The translations under genes were made by a program, and so were the position numbers. A stretch of DNA of 64,000 nucleotides. Source: Armillaria gallica (lineage: Eukaryota > Basidiomycota > Agaricomycetes > Agaricales > Physalacriaceae). The notes beneath the pieces were generated by a model. That model was not told the DNA's origin, did no database searches, and saw only the letters and a program-made list of their open reading frames with translations. The stretch lies in NCBI GenBank assembly GCA_037576215.1, contig JBANDB010000001.1, positions 7,006,001 to 7,070,000 on the forward strand, in the 5' to 3' direction. Shown piece by piece: positions 11,538 to 23,119 of this stretch; within the stretch, counting starts at the first letter, position 1; each line of letters begins with the position of its first letter.

Positions 11538-14500
11538 CTGTGCCTGATCAGGTAACGGGTCAAGCCAGCATTTTTGAAAACCCTGCCCTCGTAGATAACA
11601 ACAACTACCTCAAAATTGTTGCATATAGTGAGTAAAATATCTGAGCTATTAGTCTATGTACATTTGAGAATTTTTCCTATCCCTGATTCCATAGTATGAA
11701 TTTTTTTGCTGGGAGAGTCAGATTCCAGCAAAAGCATGGAACCAGGTCAACTGGCAATCAAATTTCAAAAAGAAGCTGGTACCTGCCAACTATCATTGTC
11801 TCCCCATTTCCGCCATGTTAACCTCCATAGCTGCATTCTAGCAAACCCCCAACTCATGCTTTGCATACAGAGCATGTCTTCAATTTAAGATATCACCTTT
11901 TGACCGCTTTTTTGGCCTGAGAAGACTGCCTTGGACCGCTGTTAGCAAGTGACTCAGTACAAGAACCTTCAGCTTCAGATTCCGATGCCAATACAACTTC
12001 AGGTGGTCCCAGCTGTGTGGATGGTGGATGTTGAAGTACTGGATGTGCAGGTGCTACACGGTATAGAGGCCGAGGGCATGGCCTGGGCTTCAGTGTTGCA
12101 GGCAAGGATGTTAGTAAAGCTCCTGGGGAATCAGCTTCTTTTCCGCTATTGTGAGTGTCTGCACTATCATTGTCGGTGCCTTCTTCATTATCCATGTGCT
12201 TCTGCCTGTGGGTCCTTAACCTGGTCTTCTTCAAAGCCAATTTTGCAGCAGCTGCAGCCTTTGCCTCTTTGGCAGCAAAGCTCCTGGCAGGTTTCTCCAT
12301 CCTCACCCTTTCCTGCGCATGCTTCCTTTTTTGCTGAGCGTGAATCCTTGCTAACATTTTCCTTTCCTTTTCCTTTCCTTTTCTCTTTCCTTTTCCGCTT
12401 TCTCTTCCACCTTTCTCATCCATTCCTCTGCCTTTTCAACATCTCTTTTCTCCTTTAGTGCAGCATGTTCTGCCTGTCCTGCTTCTTTCTCTTTCTCCTT
12501 TTCCTTTAATGCCATTTCTTTCTGTTTTGCTGTGCATGCTGTCTTCCACTCCTTCCATTCAGGTGAGGCAAACACAATCTTCATCTTTGCCTTCCAGTCT
12601 TCCTCTGCCAGCTGCTGCAATGACTCTTCTGAGGTCATATGATGTGCGTAGCCATTCGACTGCTTCTTTGGTGGCTTGTTAGTCTTTTGAAAAAGACGTC
12701 CACAAATTTGTTTGTTTTCTTGGTCCATAAGAACCTTCTGCGCATAGTCCTTTTCCATTTGAAAAGCAGCCATGTCCATTAGCTTTTGAAGCTCAGCATT
12801 TTCTTGCAACAGAGCTGAGCGAGAGGCTCCTGCCAGTTGTGGCATCATTGCCTTACTTACAAGCCGAAATTGGCGTGCATGTGTGTTTGTTACCTCTGTT
12901 AGAGGGGGGTTTATGGGCATGAGATTTGGACTGGGATTAGGACCAAGATTGAACGTGTTGTGCTCTCGCAAAACCAGTAGGGATGGTTGCATTGCAGCGA
13001 CTGGCTGGGCTGCCTTCATGGTGGTGTTAAGAGCAGGTGCAAATGCCAGCGGTTCAATGACATCGGGGTCGAGTGGATATATCCCAGTACGTCAAAATGC
13101 GCTCTTGACTGTGGTTACTGAGAAAGCCTTCTCACGAGCTTTGGTGTAGTATCGAAGAAGATTGGTTTTTCAGATGGGAATATAGTCAATTGCTGCCTCA
13201 TTCATGACATTTTTCCAGCATGAAGCAAGAGGTCCAAATCCACCAACGTTGCAAGGCTAAAGCTGATGGGTTGTGTGAAGGGAAAGACATATAACAATGA
13301 TCTTGTGTGCTTCAGCGAAGGAACAAAAGCAGTACATTGTATGTGAATTGTGCCCATCCAGGATCAGTAATCGATAACCACCAGATTTGTTCTTTGCCAC
13401 GGTTTGAGGCTCAAAATCCCATTCCAGCCAAGCAGACCCAAGCTCTTGGTCTGTCCATCCCTTTGGCAAGTGGGATATACTAAAAATTATGTAAGCCTCA
13501 TAGAACTCCGAAAAACCATACTCACCTAGCGCTACAGGGATTATCATGACCCCACTCCAAGTCTCGTCGTGCACCCTTGAACACCACTGATGGCTGCAGT
13601 GTTGTCCCATCAGCACATATACACTCTATAACTGTGACCAGCTCGCAATTCCTGTCTTCAACCTGGTAAATGTCCTTTTGGTCACGATCAACCAATGCAA
13701 GGACACGTTTCCCTACCCCCAACTGTATCCCCTTTTCATCCATATTGTAGATATTCTCCTGCACAATGTTGTATTTCTCTGTTATCTCCTTAAGCAGCTT
13801 GAAGAAGTCTGCAGTTGCTGTATGATTGAGTGCCTGCACCCAGCACTTTTCCAAGCCTGTTGTCCATTTTGCCTTCAACTCTGGGTGGCGAGTCCTGAAG
13901 TGACATACATAGTTTTCCCCAACTTCTTCCCCACATAGCTTTGATGCATATATTGCAGCTGCAGATGGATGAACTAGAATGCCTCATCATCCCAGCTCTA
14001 TGATCCATTCTACCAGCGCCTCCTTGCCTCCACAGCTCATCCTTCGTTCATGCTTGTGTGAATCCAGTCTGGTTTTTCTTCCATGAAATCGTTCAGTGAG
14101 TGTGGTTTTCTTTATACCAAATGTTCAGGCTGCTTCACTGAATGAATAGTTAGGTCTGCCATTGACTTTGAAGCTGTTGCGTTCAATAGCTTTAATTGCC
14201 ATCTGGATTTTTTCCTCGTATGTTTTGCCTTCAAGGTCAAGCGGGTCAACTTGGACGTATGGCTCTTCCTCAAATGGGTCTGCATGGTGGGGCATGGTGT
14301 GGTATGACAATGAGGATATATGGGTGTACATGGCCAAAGAAAATCCAGCTGCCAATGACTGCCATAGCTACAGTAGTACCGAGTTGCCACTCAACGGACC
14401 TTAATATTACAATGTTCTGGAATTTAAGCTATCCAACCCTGCTTGCGTTTTGAGGATAAATCAGGCTTTCATTGTCTGAGAAAGTCAACCTACATACTAA

Positions 14501-15144
14501 GTTTTATTTGATTCTTCATTCAAAGACACTTCCAGCAAATTCCCAGTGCATGAGAATGGATATCAATACTGGTTTGGGATCAGTGGGGAATCTTTGGCTT
14601 CATCAGACAGCAGTTCAACAGCGGTCAAGAAGATATTCATAGAGTGGGCTTAAGACATACAAAAATTCACAGTGATTTTTTAAGCAGTGAATGAACATTG
14701 TAGGGACTGAAAATAGATAAAAGCTTACCAGCATAGACTCAAATGAGCAAGCTATGACCATACCAATTTTGAGATGGATTTACACAATTACACATGCTGT
14801 AGACTTGCTTCCTGCTTGGTATAATGGCCTTGTACTCTCTAACACTGTAAATAGCAAAAGAAAGTCTATATTAGTGCAATAGAAGAATCCAAGACCAGTA
14901 TTGAGAATCGGCACTGGAAATTACTCTTGTGAAGTAGATTGTTGACATGGTTTTGAGGTTCTTTCACCACAATCATTTTATTCCTGGGTAAGTTGGAGGT
15001 ATGACAGTTAATGCTTTTCTAAATACATGTGAATGTATAACATCTTTCATCTGCAAAAAACCGTTCACGAAAATATGGCATGGTTGTCGAGAAATGGGTG
15101 TTTGACCCATTACTATGTGTGACCCATTACCTGATCAGGCACAG
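11538..15144 (-). mobile_element. Pogo/Fot1-like DNA transposon (about 3.6 kb)
   Basis: The terminal inverted repeats are CTGTGCCTGATCAGGTAA (from 11538) and its complement TTACCTGATCAGGCACAG (ending 15144), followed inside by GGGTCA/TGACCC. The insert separates NACHT sequence that is continuous in copy B (TCTATTCAACTCATACACAAG). The interior encodes a DDE-superfamily (CENP-B/pogo-like) transposase on the minus strand. The TA target duplication expected for this family is not clear, because the right junction has drifted. Sequence 14400-15120 is the non-coding 5' end. Confidence 0.85.
11893..14355 (-). pseudogene. Pogo-like DDE transposase, degenerate
   Basis: Read from 14355 leftwards. First comes a helix-turn-helix start (KIQMAIKAIERNSFKVNGRP), then a CENP-B-like region. 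The catalytic core has NMDEKGIQLG (first Asp) and LLILDGHNSH (second Asp), followed by CNVGGFGPLASCW. The third acidic residue normally found before VGxFGPL is Asn here (codon at 13248-13250), which G-to-A at a CpG would explain. A 46-bp intron at 13480-13525 has GTGAGT...TTTAG. Stops include GCC-TGA (about 14125) and TAG (13257-13259), and a frameshift lies in the A/G-rich tract near 12351-12423. The C-terminus is an unusually long Lys/Glu-rich coiled coil (about 12360-12620) with an Ala/Lys/Pro tail. Inactive as it stands. Confidence 0.85.
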
Positions 15145-17215
15145 TGGCTCATACACAAGTCGTTTGATGACTTCCTGACACATTGAAGGTCACACCACAA
15201 GGATTCATGGTTTATCAATATTGAGGACCACAAGAGGAAATTTGCCTGGCGATGCCTGTCAATGTTGACTGGTTTCCTGAAAGAATAGGCTTTGGGTTCC
15301 AACATTCCATCTCATATCCAAAATTATGCTGTGCTTGGACCACTGTGGCACATAAAGTGGTTTAATAAAAGTGATGTTGAGGATTTATGTGTCCTTTTTG
15401 AGGATGACCTGTCTGCCAAGTGGTTCAAAGTCACAGAAAAAGCTGATCAGGATGAGGATCTCCTTGATGAGATAATTGAAGTTCTGCATTTGGTCAATAG
15501 TGTGAGTCATCATGTGCCATTTCGTATTGTTGTTTCTGATCATTGCAAAGTTAAAGGATGTAGATTGCAGCTTCTGTCAACTCATATATCGCACATGTCA
15601 ACATGCCGAGTTTGCATTGTCTTTCACAGAGGGACAACTTACTATCAAATCATGGAATGTCTTCTGGCATAGCATCCTTCCATATCCGTCTGATTCAATC
15701 ATTTACCAGAAGGCCTGTTTCAGTGTATCTGCGGACTCTCAGGTCCTTGTTGCCACAACAACAGATCATGCCGACATCCTGTTATGGGGTATCAATGATA
15801 TCGGATTTCTGGCAAACCCAGCTGAGAAGCTGGCCTCTTTGTTCTTTGAATCAGAAGAGTCATTACCTGCATTGAAGGATCCTCAATATCATGTGTTGGG
15901 TCATCTTATAGCATGCCAATCAATGTTCATGGATGACTGGTCAGGGGATGACTGTGGGGCCTGTTGGGAAGTCATTGAAAGTAATGGCACTGGGGACCAA
16001 TCTGCATCTGCTTTCATATCCATCAGTGACATCCAAATGTCCCATTGCCACCACTACCTTTTCAAAGACTCGAAGCACAATGTCCTGCTTCTATATGCAA
16101 CAGGTATCATTATCATCAATATAGAAGCTATGGTCCTCATGAGAATCAACATAAATACCACCACCTGTCACGAGTGGAAAAACATTGTGGTAGGAGATGC
16201 TTCACATGCAGAATCACATCCTATCCACTGTGTGGGGCAGGGTAACCAACTCCTGGTAGTTTCACAAGATGGATCAACACTGGCACACCTTTCTTGGTTA
16301 GTAAATGGCATGGGTGATCTTTGGATGCTTCGATGTTGGGACACAACCACAGGATTTCTCACCTATTCCAGCACCTTGAATATCCATCAACAGAAACCTG
16401 TGTCTTTGGTACTATCAGCCAGTGGTGCCACATCCATCATTGTCACAAGTGAAGATCGGAAAACATCTCTCCACATTGTCCCTTCTGATAATGGTGGTGC
16501 TGTCCATGAAATGATAGATTGTGGTGATTTTTACTGGTGTAAAGAAACTTTCCAAGTGGTGGCACCCTTCCCTGATGAACAAAAAATTGCCTACCTAATG
16601 GAAAATGCCATGGTCATTCGAGATATACAAGCCAAAAATGATGTTTTCTGTCATCACTTCCCATTTGACCTACATGAGCCTTCAAACATTGTGATCACCT
16701 CAGATGGAAAAACCTTAATTACTGCCCATCCTGGGGCTAGGGTCATCAGGACTTGGAACGCTGAAGGTCTCTGACTGCGTCTGCGACTCATGAGCACAGC
16801 AAGTAAGACCGTCTAATGTCAAGATCCCATTCCCCGCAGTGTTCTAAACAACTGCAACTTTTATGTCCTCCCATAACTTTCTTTTTGCATTGTCCTCACC
16901 GCTCCTCTTTCATTTTTTGTCACATCTTGCTGAACCATATCATGCTCTCAAATTGGAACTTGCGACATTTTTTTTACATATATATACCATGTTTGTGTCG
17001 GATATCAGCCTGCCACAATGGCATGAAATCTATTGCTGCCCTAAATGCCTACTTTGTTTTTGTTGCATTTTCGGGGACAGTGACAGCCTAATTTGGATTG
17101 ATATGCCGCCAGTACTTATCGTGAAATGAGTTCCACATAAGCGGACTGTCCCCTCTTGATCCCCTCCCCTCTTCTATGAAAGAACATTTCATTGTTTCAT
17201 TTTTTCTGCTATTAT

Positions 17216-18176
17216 ACAGGCCTTAAATGCCTTCTATTCTATTAACAGACTGTGCTAGCAGTACCAGTCATAATGTAATATTGACTGTAGTCTGAGAGTG
17301 CAACTAATTAATTACTCTCTGTGGTGGCATTGGGGGGGGTGCTCATTGCGGCGGTTCTCTGCCCTCGTGCTCATTGCTAGGATTAAAAATAGGTTCCTCA
17401 AATCATTTGTAATTGTTATCTGATCCAAAATTTGTTTCCGATTCCATTCAGATAAATTTAGTATTCATTGATCTGATGCATTATTTTTACATTTCCTTCT
17501 CGGACACTGTTTGATTCCATCAATCACCTTACCACGAACAATCCTGCCCCTCCGATGTGAGTGCTATTCATAGCCACTTGACATGCCCTGTTGCCTCCCA
17601 TGATTCCGTCTTCATATGTTGTCTTCTGTGTTATTATCCATCACTGCACATATGTTTTTTATATTTTGTTATCACTCCTGGGACCGCTGGCAAAAATCTT
17701 CTTCCACTGTCAACTGTTTCTTTTGACTTGTTATCTGCCACTACTGTCTATGTTTTCTGGGTTTTATTTTCCTGGAAGATAATGCTCAATACTCTTGAAC
17801 ACTACGGCTCCTCCAAACCCTCACAACTGCTAATACCCTCACCACCCAGCAAAATTATTTCCTGTTCATCTCCGCAGAATGTTTGGGGGAATCATTACCT
17901 TACCTCATGGCATACACCATCCTCATGCTATGCTCCCAGTACTCCTAAATATCTTCCGAGCTGCTTCCACACTTTTTCATGTCTTCTGTATGTGCGCTAC
18001 TTTCTAGCAAGCAACGTCTTCTACAAGCTAGACAACATGCCGCAGCCTAACTTGCATGCGAGAAGTCCATCAAATCACACGAAGTCCGAGGAATTTACTC
18101 AGTAAGGTAACTATTCATATTACACTATGAAATGTTTACAATGCTAAGTACAGATGGTAGATATCCCCAGCTTGCA
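17216..18176. other. Intergenic, no gene seen
   Basis: AT-rich, pyrimidine-biased sequence with open frames that show no codon structure or domain. A short G run (9 G) lies at about 17331-17339. Confidence 0.5.
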
Positions 18177-19977
18177 CTATTTCTTCTTGGTCTTCGGTTT
18201 CACGGCGGTGGACTTGACCCTTGTAACACTGTTAGACTGGGCCCATTCAACTAGGGTGAGAATCTCTTTCAGTGCTGGTCCGGAACGAAGCCTTTTCCCA
18301 TGCGTCGATGCCAAAGTCTCCTCTGGAAGAACACGCTTAGCAGGGCAGGAGCGCTTCGCAGGCTTGGGAATAGCTGGTTCTTTGGTGATGGTGTCTCCGT
18401 TCGCATTGAGAGCCTTTGAAATGGGCAGAACACCAAGTGGAGGCATAAGTATGCCAGGTGAAGGATTGACTGGGGGGGAAGGGATGTCGGCTGAATTACT
18501 ATCTCCAACTTCTTTTGCATGTCCATCAATGCCATCAATGTCAAGACCATGAGTGATGGCTTCTTCATGCAGCTCGTTCTGTGCTGGCATGTCATCCGTC
18601 TCCACAACTGTATCTGGTGTCAATGAGGCTGACCTGTTGGTGGGTGGGGGTATAGGTGCACTGGGGGAAGGACTGACTCAAGACGAAGGCTGGGCTGGAG
18701 GCATGAAGATGTTGGCGGAATTACTCCAGACTTCTTCGCCACATTCCTCCAGGCCATCAACATGACCATGGCCAGCAACTTCATCATTCTTCCCTGCGAT
18801 CCCACTTGCATCCTCATCGTTGCTGGCCACATCATTACTCAGATTTGCCCCACTACTGCCTGGGTCTCCGCTGATTGTTTTCAGAGTTCGAGCCTTACGA
18901 ACCTCGGGAGCTGTCAGGGAGATGTCAATGGAATATTGAATACGTATATAAATGTACGTACAATAGACACGTCAAAGAAATTGTGTGAACGGTGCCAAGT
19001 ACATCTCCTTGTAATTCGGAAAAACCTGCCCAAATGTTCGCCCCTGCGGGTCTTCACTAGCATGAAATCTGCATAGCAAATCCACATGAGAACATTATGA
19101 AGTGAAATCAAGCAACAGACACACCCATAGCTCGAGATTTTCCCATTTTGACAAGGATCAGGGCCACCCATGATTGTCATGATCACGCACCCAGTAGCTT
19201 TAGAGAGAGCTGCTATAAATGTTTTGATCTGAGAGGGTGCTGCCTTCATTGCACTGGACGAATGTAAGAATATATTATCAGTACTAGGTAGACTCAACTT
19301 ACACTGCATATATCTCAGGTGTCAAAACGCCATCCTCCACGGCGGTAAGGGGTACCTGTTCCTTAACCCACTGCAACACCATCTGGCAAACCTCCTCGCT
19401 CTCAGCATCAAAGACCTCCTTCATCGTATCCTTAATCAGTTTCAACATCTCGCCTTGCATACTACCCTCCTTCTTCCTCTCAAGAACGATAGGCTTGACC
19501 TGCGTTGCGTAGAACTTCTGCGAATACATTTCTTCCGCTGTCAAGGCACAGGTTCTCAGCTTGGGGAAGATATTACTGATGCGGACGGTGCTGGCCTCCA
19601 TCTTCTTGGCAGAGCCATGGTTTTGGAACCATTCTTTCACGTGCTAGTGAGAAATTTAATCAGAGATCACAACAGAGGACTTAAGAGGAAGATAAGGTAC
19701 TAATCTTGTGGTCTGTGTCAGCAGTCATTGTACCTTTCAATGGGAACTCTAACCACCACCCTGGCATGAAATTGTCCAAGAAATTACTGATTGCAGCTTT
19801 CTTTCCCTTCTGCTCTTGTGCGGTGTGATATTCAGGTACTCCTCCCTCCAAATAGTTCCACTGAACCCCAGATGCCCAAGGCTTCAGGCCCGGCTTTCCA
19901 CAAGGCACGACAGCAACCTCGGGTTGTGGCACTGATGGCTGTGGCGTTAGTGGCTGTGGCAATGGTGAACCCTCCAT
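18177..19977 (-). CDS. Multi-exon hypothetical protein of mushroom type
   Basis: Minus-strand gene beginning near the ATG at 19977. Supported pieces are a first exon to about 19705 (Pro/Gln-rich, then GWWLEFPLKGTM), an exon 19643-19303 (EWFQNHG...KEEVF-like acidic helix region), an exon 19255-19125 joined in frame (EIYAV to AMKAAPSQ) and containing GGPDP, and a Ser/Pro/acidic C-terminal region ending in a basic stretch (VKPKTKKK) at 18177. Introns after 19303 (GTAAGT) and 19125 (GTGTGT) are convincing. The exon 1-2 junction and the middle at 18620-19080 are not, and contain apparent stops. The W...GGPDP...FG arrangement resembles an expanded uncharacterised mushroom family that I know only as hypothetical proteins. 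The gene may be degenerating. Confidence 0.5.
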
Positions 19978-20302
19978 CTAATCAAAGCTAATCAGAGTGG
20001 AACTTTTATTTATGACAAATTAACGTACATTTTGCAAATGCTTAGGTGCACTCTCAGTCTGTGCGCTCTTCGATTTTTTGCATACTGGGTACTGCCACAG
20101 AACTGTACAGTTAAACACAGCATACCCAATGCCGCCCTGCTCTGTGCTAGGATTTTGAACTCAATCCAAAATTCATTGCCAAATAATTACAAATTCATCT
20201 GCAGGAGTATTTAAGGTTGATATCAATCAACAGGACCTTTCCTTACCCTTGATCGTTACCACCATCAATCACCCACAATCACCCCTTGCTCCATTTGCTC
20301 CC

Positions 20303-21084
20303 ATGGCCCAGAAACAGCTTAACCTTTCCCCTGAGGCCATCATGGCCCTTATAGAGGTGCTCTCTGTCCTCAATGTCACATGTGCGTATCTTGTTGTCGT
20401 TACCCCCATCTATACTGACTATTCTCCACAGCTGCTGGTGATGCGACTACCTCTCCATCCATGTCTGCCACGTCGTCCAACAACGCTAATGGTTCTGCCG
20501 GTTCTGCAGTCCCAGCAGCCAACGCCGCCGCTCCGCCTGCGACACAGAAAGCCACTGCGAGGGCGCATCCCTTGGGAGGTATGTTACTCTATTTGCTTGC
20601 CTGGAAACATCGCTCATTGCGCCTTTTATCTAGTATCTGCTCCCAGTGCTCTGTCTGCTGTGCACCCTTCGTCGCTGGTTATTTTGAGGAGCCCCTTCAC
20701 TGGGCTTCCTCATGATGTTCAGCCTGTCGCCTCGTCCAGCGCTGTCACCACCTCAGCCAAGTTTCTGACCCCGCCCCCTGCCCAGGTTCATTTGGGCTTC
20801 CACTGCTCCAATTGTGGAGCTTTCAATCCGGCCATAGGCCAAACCGGTGAGACATTCTACGTGGTCACTGCGGGCAGGCAAGTTGGAGTTTTCACCAACT
20901 GGTATGTATTTTTTTGTTCTTTGTTTTCATGCATGGCTAACAGGTTCTGTCTGCGCATAGGGAGATTGTTCAGCCTTTTGTCTCTGGGGTGCGTCACGCT
21001 TGCCACAAAAAATATTGCACTGCTGCTGAGGTGCAGGAAGCGTTCGAGACTGCTCTTGCTGAAGGCAAAGTCTGTGTCCTTTGA
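20303..21084 (+). CDS. Viroplasmin / RNase H1 N-terminal-like domain protein
   Basis: Four exons fit perfectly: 20303-20381, 20432-20578, 20634-20901 and 20961-21084. They total 618 nt, giving 205 residues, and every intron is GT...AG. The N-terminus is a short helix-like segment (NLSPEAIMALIEVLSVLN), followed by an Ala/Ser/Asn-rich linker and a small Cys pair (FHCSNCGAFNP). The last 55 residues match the viroplasmin / RNase H1 N-terminal fold: FYVVTAGRQVGVFTNW, then PFVSGV and the basic HKKYCTAAEVQEAFETAL. That domain binds RNA-DNA hybrids or dsRNA in RNase HI and caulimovirus P6. No catalytic RNase H domain follows. Such short stand-alone proteins are frequent near transposons in mushrooms. 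Cellular role unknown. Confidence 0.75.
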
Positions 21085-22572
21085 AAGGTTTACCCCTAGT
21101 ATCATCTTGTTGTCTTACTGTTATCTTTACTGTTGCTCTGTGTCACATGTTATCATTTTCCTTCTTTAAAATCTCAAAAATTGCTCAAAAAAATGTATGC
21201 TTTTCATAGTTAGTTGTCGTCAATTTAGATAGGTCAAAAATATACTGTGATGATACCCTTAAATTTTTACAAGTGTGATGATTTTACTAACAGATGCAAA
21301 CAATGTGACTGTACAGTAATTGCGAGTGGCTTCGGCATTGTCCAAGAATCTTGATCCCTGTCACTGTGTTAGTCATGCCAGTATCGCTATGGCCTACATT
21401 GACAACGACGATGAAGACAAGAATCTCCTGTGAGTTTTGGGCCATCACTCTGAGACTGAAATTGAACCTGGCTTCATAGCACAAGTGCACTCACAATGAT
21501 TTGGTGGTGCCAACCAAATGCCCAGATCCCCCAAGGGTGAGTCATACAATTTCAACATTGCCAATCTAGACTGATCATACCACAGATTTAATATCAGAAC
21601 CAGGGTGGGCACTTTCCATCCTCTTGCTCATGCGGAGACAATATATAGGACGAGATTGGCAAATATGAAACCGTGGTGCCACAATGATGAAGCAGTTGAG
21701 AGAAGCTGGGCCGAATGCACCAAATTTCACTCCCTGGAGGGCGATGTGGTCACCAAATATGTTGCCAAACTTCAGTTACCTCACTCATGTACCACCTCTC
21801 CCCATGTCTTTTATAAAGCTCACTTGTAGGCACTTAATAATTTCATTTCTTTGATATACAAATCACAGTAGTTAGGCCGGATCAATTCAAATAGATATCG
21901 TGCACAAAATCTCTGATTCCTGTTTGAGTGACTCCAGTGTGACTGGTCCGACCAGCAAGAGCTGAGCGACAATGACCTCGCCATGCACTTGTTTCTCAAT
22001 CAACATGCATCGGCATTGGTAGGCAGCTGTAGATGACCTCTTGGGACCTACCATAAATCTTGGATGTCAGTGAGTGCCCTCAATCCCGTTCAAATGTTAA
22101 TTTGAATTTTAATCATTTTAAAATCATCAGGCAAAGTAAGTATGATCGCCAATAGGTATCACACTAATACAGCACACTCAATCCAAGTTCGGTCAATGTG
22201 AACATATTTTCCCCCCTCATTGCTTCTGCAAACTGCGTTGCTGATACAAGGAACATTTGGCCAGCACACCGAAAGCCTTTATAGACCTGTAGGTATGACT
22301 GGCATCACCTATATGTTTTTTTATCAGCAGAGGATGGTGTTCTACTGACGTTATTTCCTGCCTTTTTTGGGCATCAACCTTGCCTCAGCCCCTTCGACTC
22401 TACCATTGACATCAACCATATTTGACAGATGTCTCCATCCTCACCTGACCCTGATGCAGGTGCCTCCGAACCTTCCCAAGCTATGGGTATGTCACTTATA
22501 TCTTACCGACATGGAATGATCCATACTGAAAATCAGCAGTTGATGAACCGAGTCGTCGCTCGTGAGGACGGC
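21085..22572. other. Unresolved stretch with possible exon fragments
   Basis: Open fragments at 21605-21829 and 22429-22490 have fairly protein-like composition and possible GT donors, but no start-to-stop gene can be assembled and no domain is seen. The rest is AT-rich. Confidence 0.35.
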
Positions 22573-22577
22573 CTCAC
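22573..22577. other. Target-site duplication CTCAC (left)
   Basis: CTCAC lies directly before the left LTR and is repeated at 31033-31037 directly after the right LTR, so the Gypsy element is complete and its ends have not recombined with another copy. Confidence 0.85.
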
Positions 22578-23000
22578 TATTAGACCCAAACTCCTATCAA
22601 GGATAAACACCAGCTGTCTCGCGTTTGGGCAGTCACCGGTGAGTCCCTTAACGATAGGCGATCCGGCTAAGTCTTAGACTCTTAGCGGTGAATTAAGCAA
22701 TAGTTTTCGGTATGGATTAAAGTTAGCTCAAAGCTGGGGTACATACAGTGAGAGCTACTACTTAAATATTCAAAGTGAGGATTCTAATAATAGACTGTGT
22801 GAAAAGGATAAGGTTCATGAGCATGCATAGTTGGAGTAAGAACGTGTGAGCATGCAATAGCGAAGCGAGGTTGTGCGACAATGAAGAGATAACATGGGAA
22901 TGTCGTCCTGCTACTTGGATACCCCTATGATCAGCAGCCCGCCCGGTCCGGTTGTGAGAGATAAGATAAGATAAAGGCAAAAAATGAATAAATTGTAACA
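22578..23000 (-). repeat. 3' LTR of the Gypsy element (left on plus strand)
   Basis: 423 bp. In element orientation it runs TGTTACAATTT... to ...GGTCTAATA. It differs from the other LTR at 22 positions by hand count, all transitions. Confidence 0.92.
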
Positions 23001-23011
23001 TTACCCCCTCA
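23001..23011 (-). other. Polypurine tract
   Basis: On the minus strand ATGAGGGGGTAA lies immediately before the TGTTACA start of the 3' LTR, which is the expected position of the plus-strand primer of reverse transcription. Confidence 0.65.
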
Positions 23012-23119
23012 TTAAGGCAGGCGTCCCAACTGCCATTAAGGTATCTCCACCGGTTCAAAGGGCAATTTAGTGTCAGTTGAAGCGCCGTCATGGCCCCCAA
23101 GTAGGTCCCAAAGCTGTTC

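Larger units (their letters stand above)
7603..16774 (+). pseudogene. NACHT/beta-propeller STAND gene, copy A, disrupted
   Basis: Colinear with the copy B gene. The N-terminal part is at 7603-8590, the P-loop region at 8700-9188, the NACHT continuation at 10869-11530 and 15145-15500, and the propeller at 15551-16774. It is broken by element E2 inside the NACHT domain and by a pogo-like transposon further on. Point defects include GGACGCCGA in B becoming GGAGACTGA here (stop at 8814-8816), TGG becoming TAG (11173-11175), and a P-loop Gly replaced by Glu (GLAETGKSS). The C-terminal propeller exon is still open for about 400 codons and ends at the same Gly-Leu-stop as copy B. Fungal NACHT/WD proteins are thought to act in non-self recognition. 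This copy cannot encode the whole protein. Confidence 0.85.
1655..17215 (+). repeat. Segmental duplication N, copy A (CpG-depleted)
   Basis: Sequence from about 1655 can be aligned by eye, in order, with 44350-51940 (copy B) and parts of 56830-58202 (copy C). Anchors are the ACTAGCAGAGAG block (1722), the CCAGAAAGC block (3709) and the NACHT and propeller coding regions. Copy A is longer because of three or four insertions. Where copies B and C carry CG, copy A nearly always has TG or CA. Its right end falls near the CTATTAT at about 17212, where copies B and C run into the bZIP segment and copy A does not. Confidence 0.85.

Noticed and set aside
11949..12682. Plus-strand frames opposite the charged tail of the transposase
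   Set aside because: Shadows of the Lys/Glu-rich minus-strand coding sequence (translate as Phe/Leu/Ser runs).
11532..15150. A clear TA target duplication for the pogo-like element
   Set aside because: TA is present on the left (11532-11533), but the right junction does not show it when compared with copy B, so I did not claim it.
17557..18105. 182-codon plus-strand open frame
   Set aside because: Cys/Ser/His-rich translation of a pyrimidine-rich tract, with no domain or paralogue.
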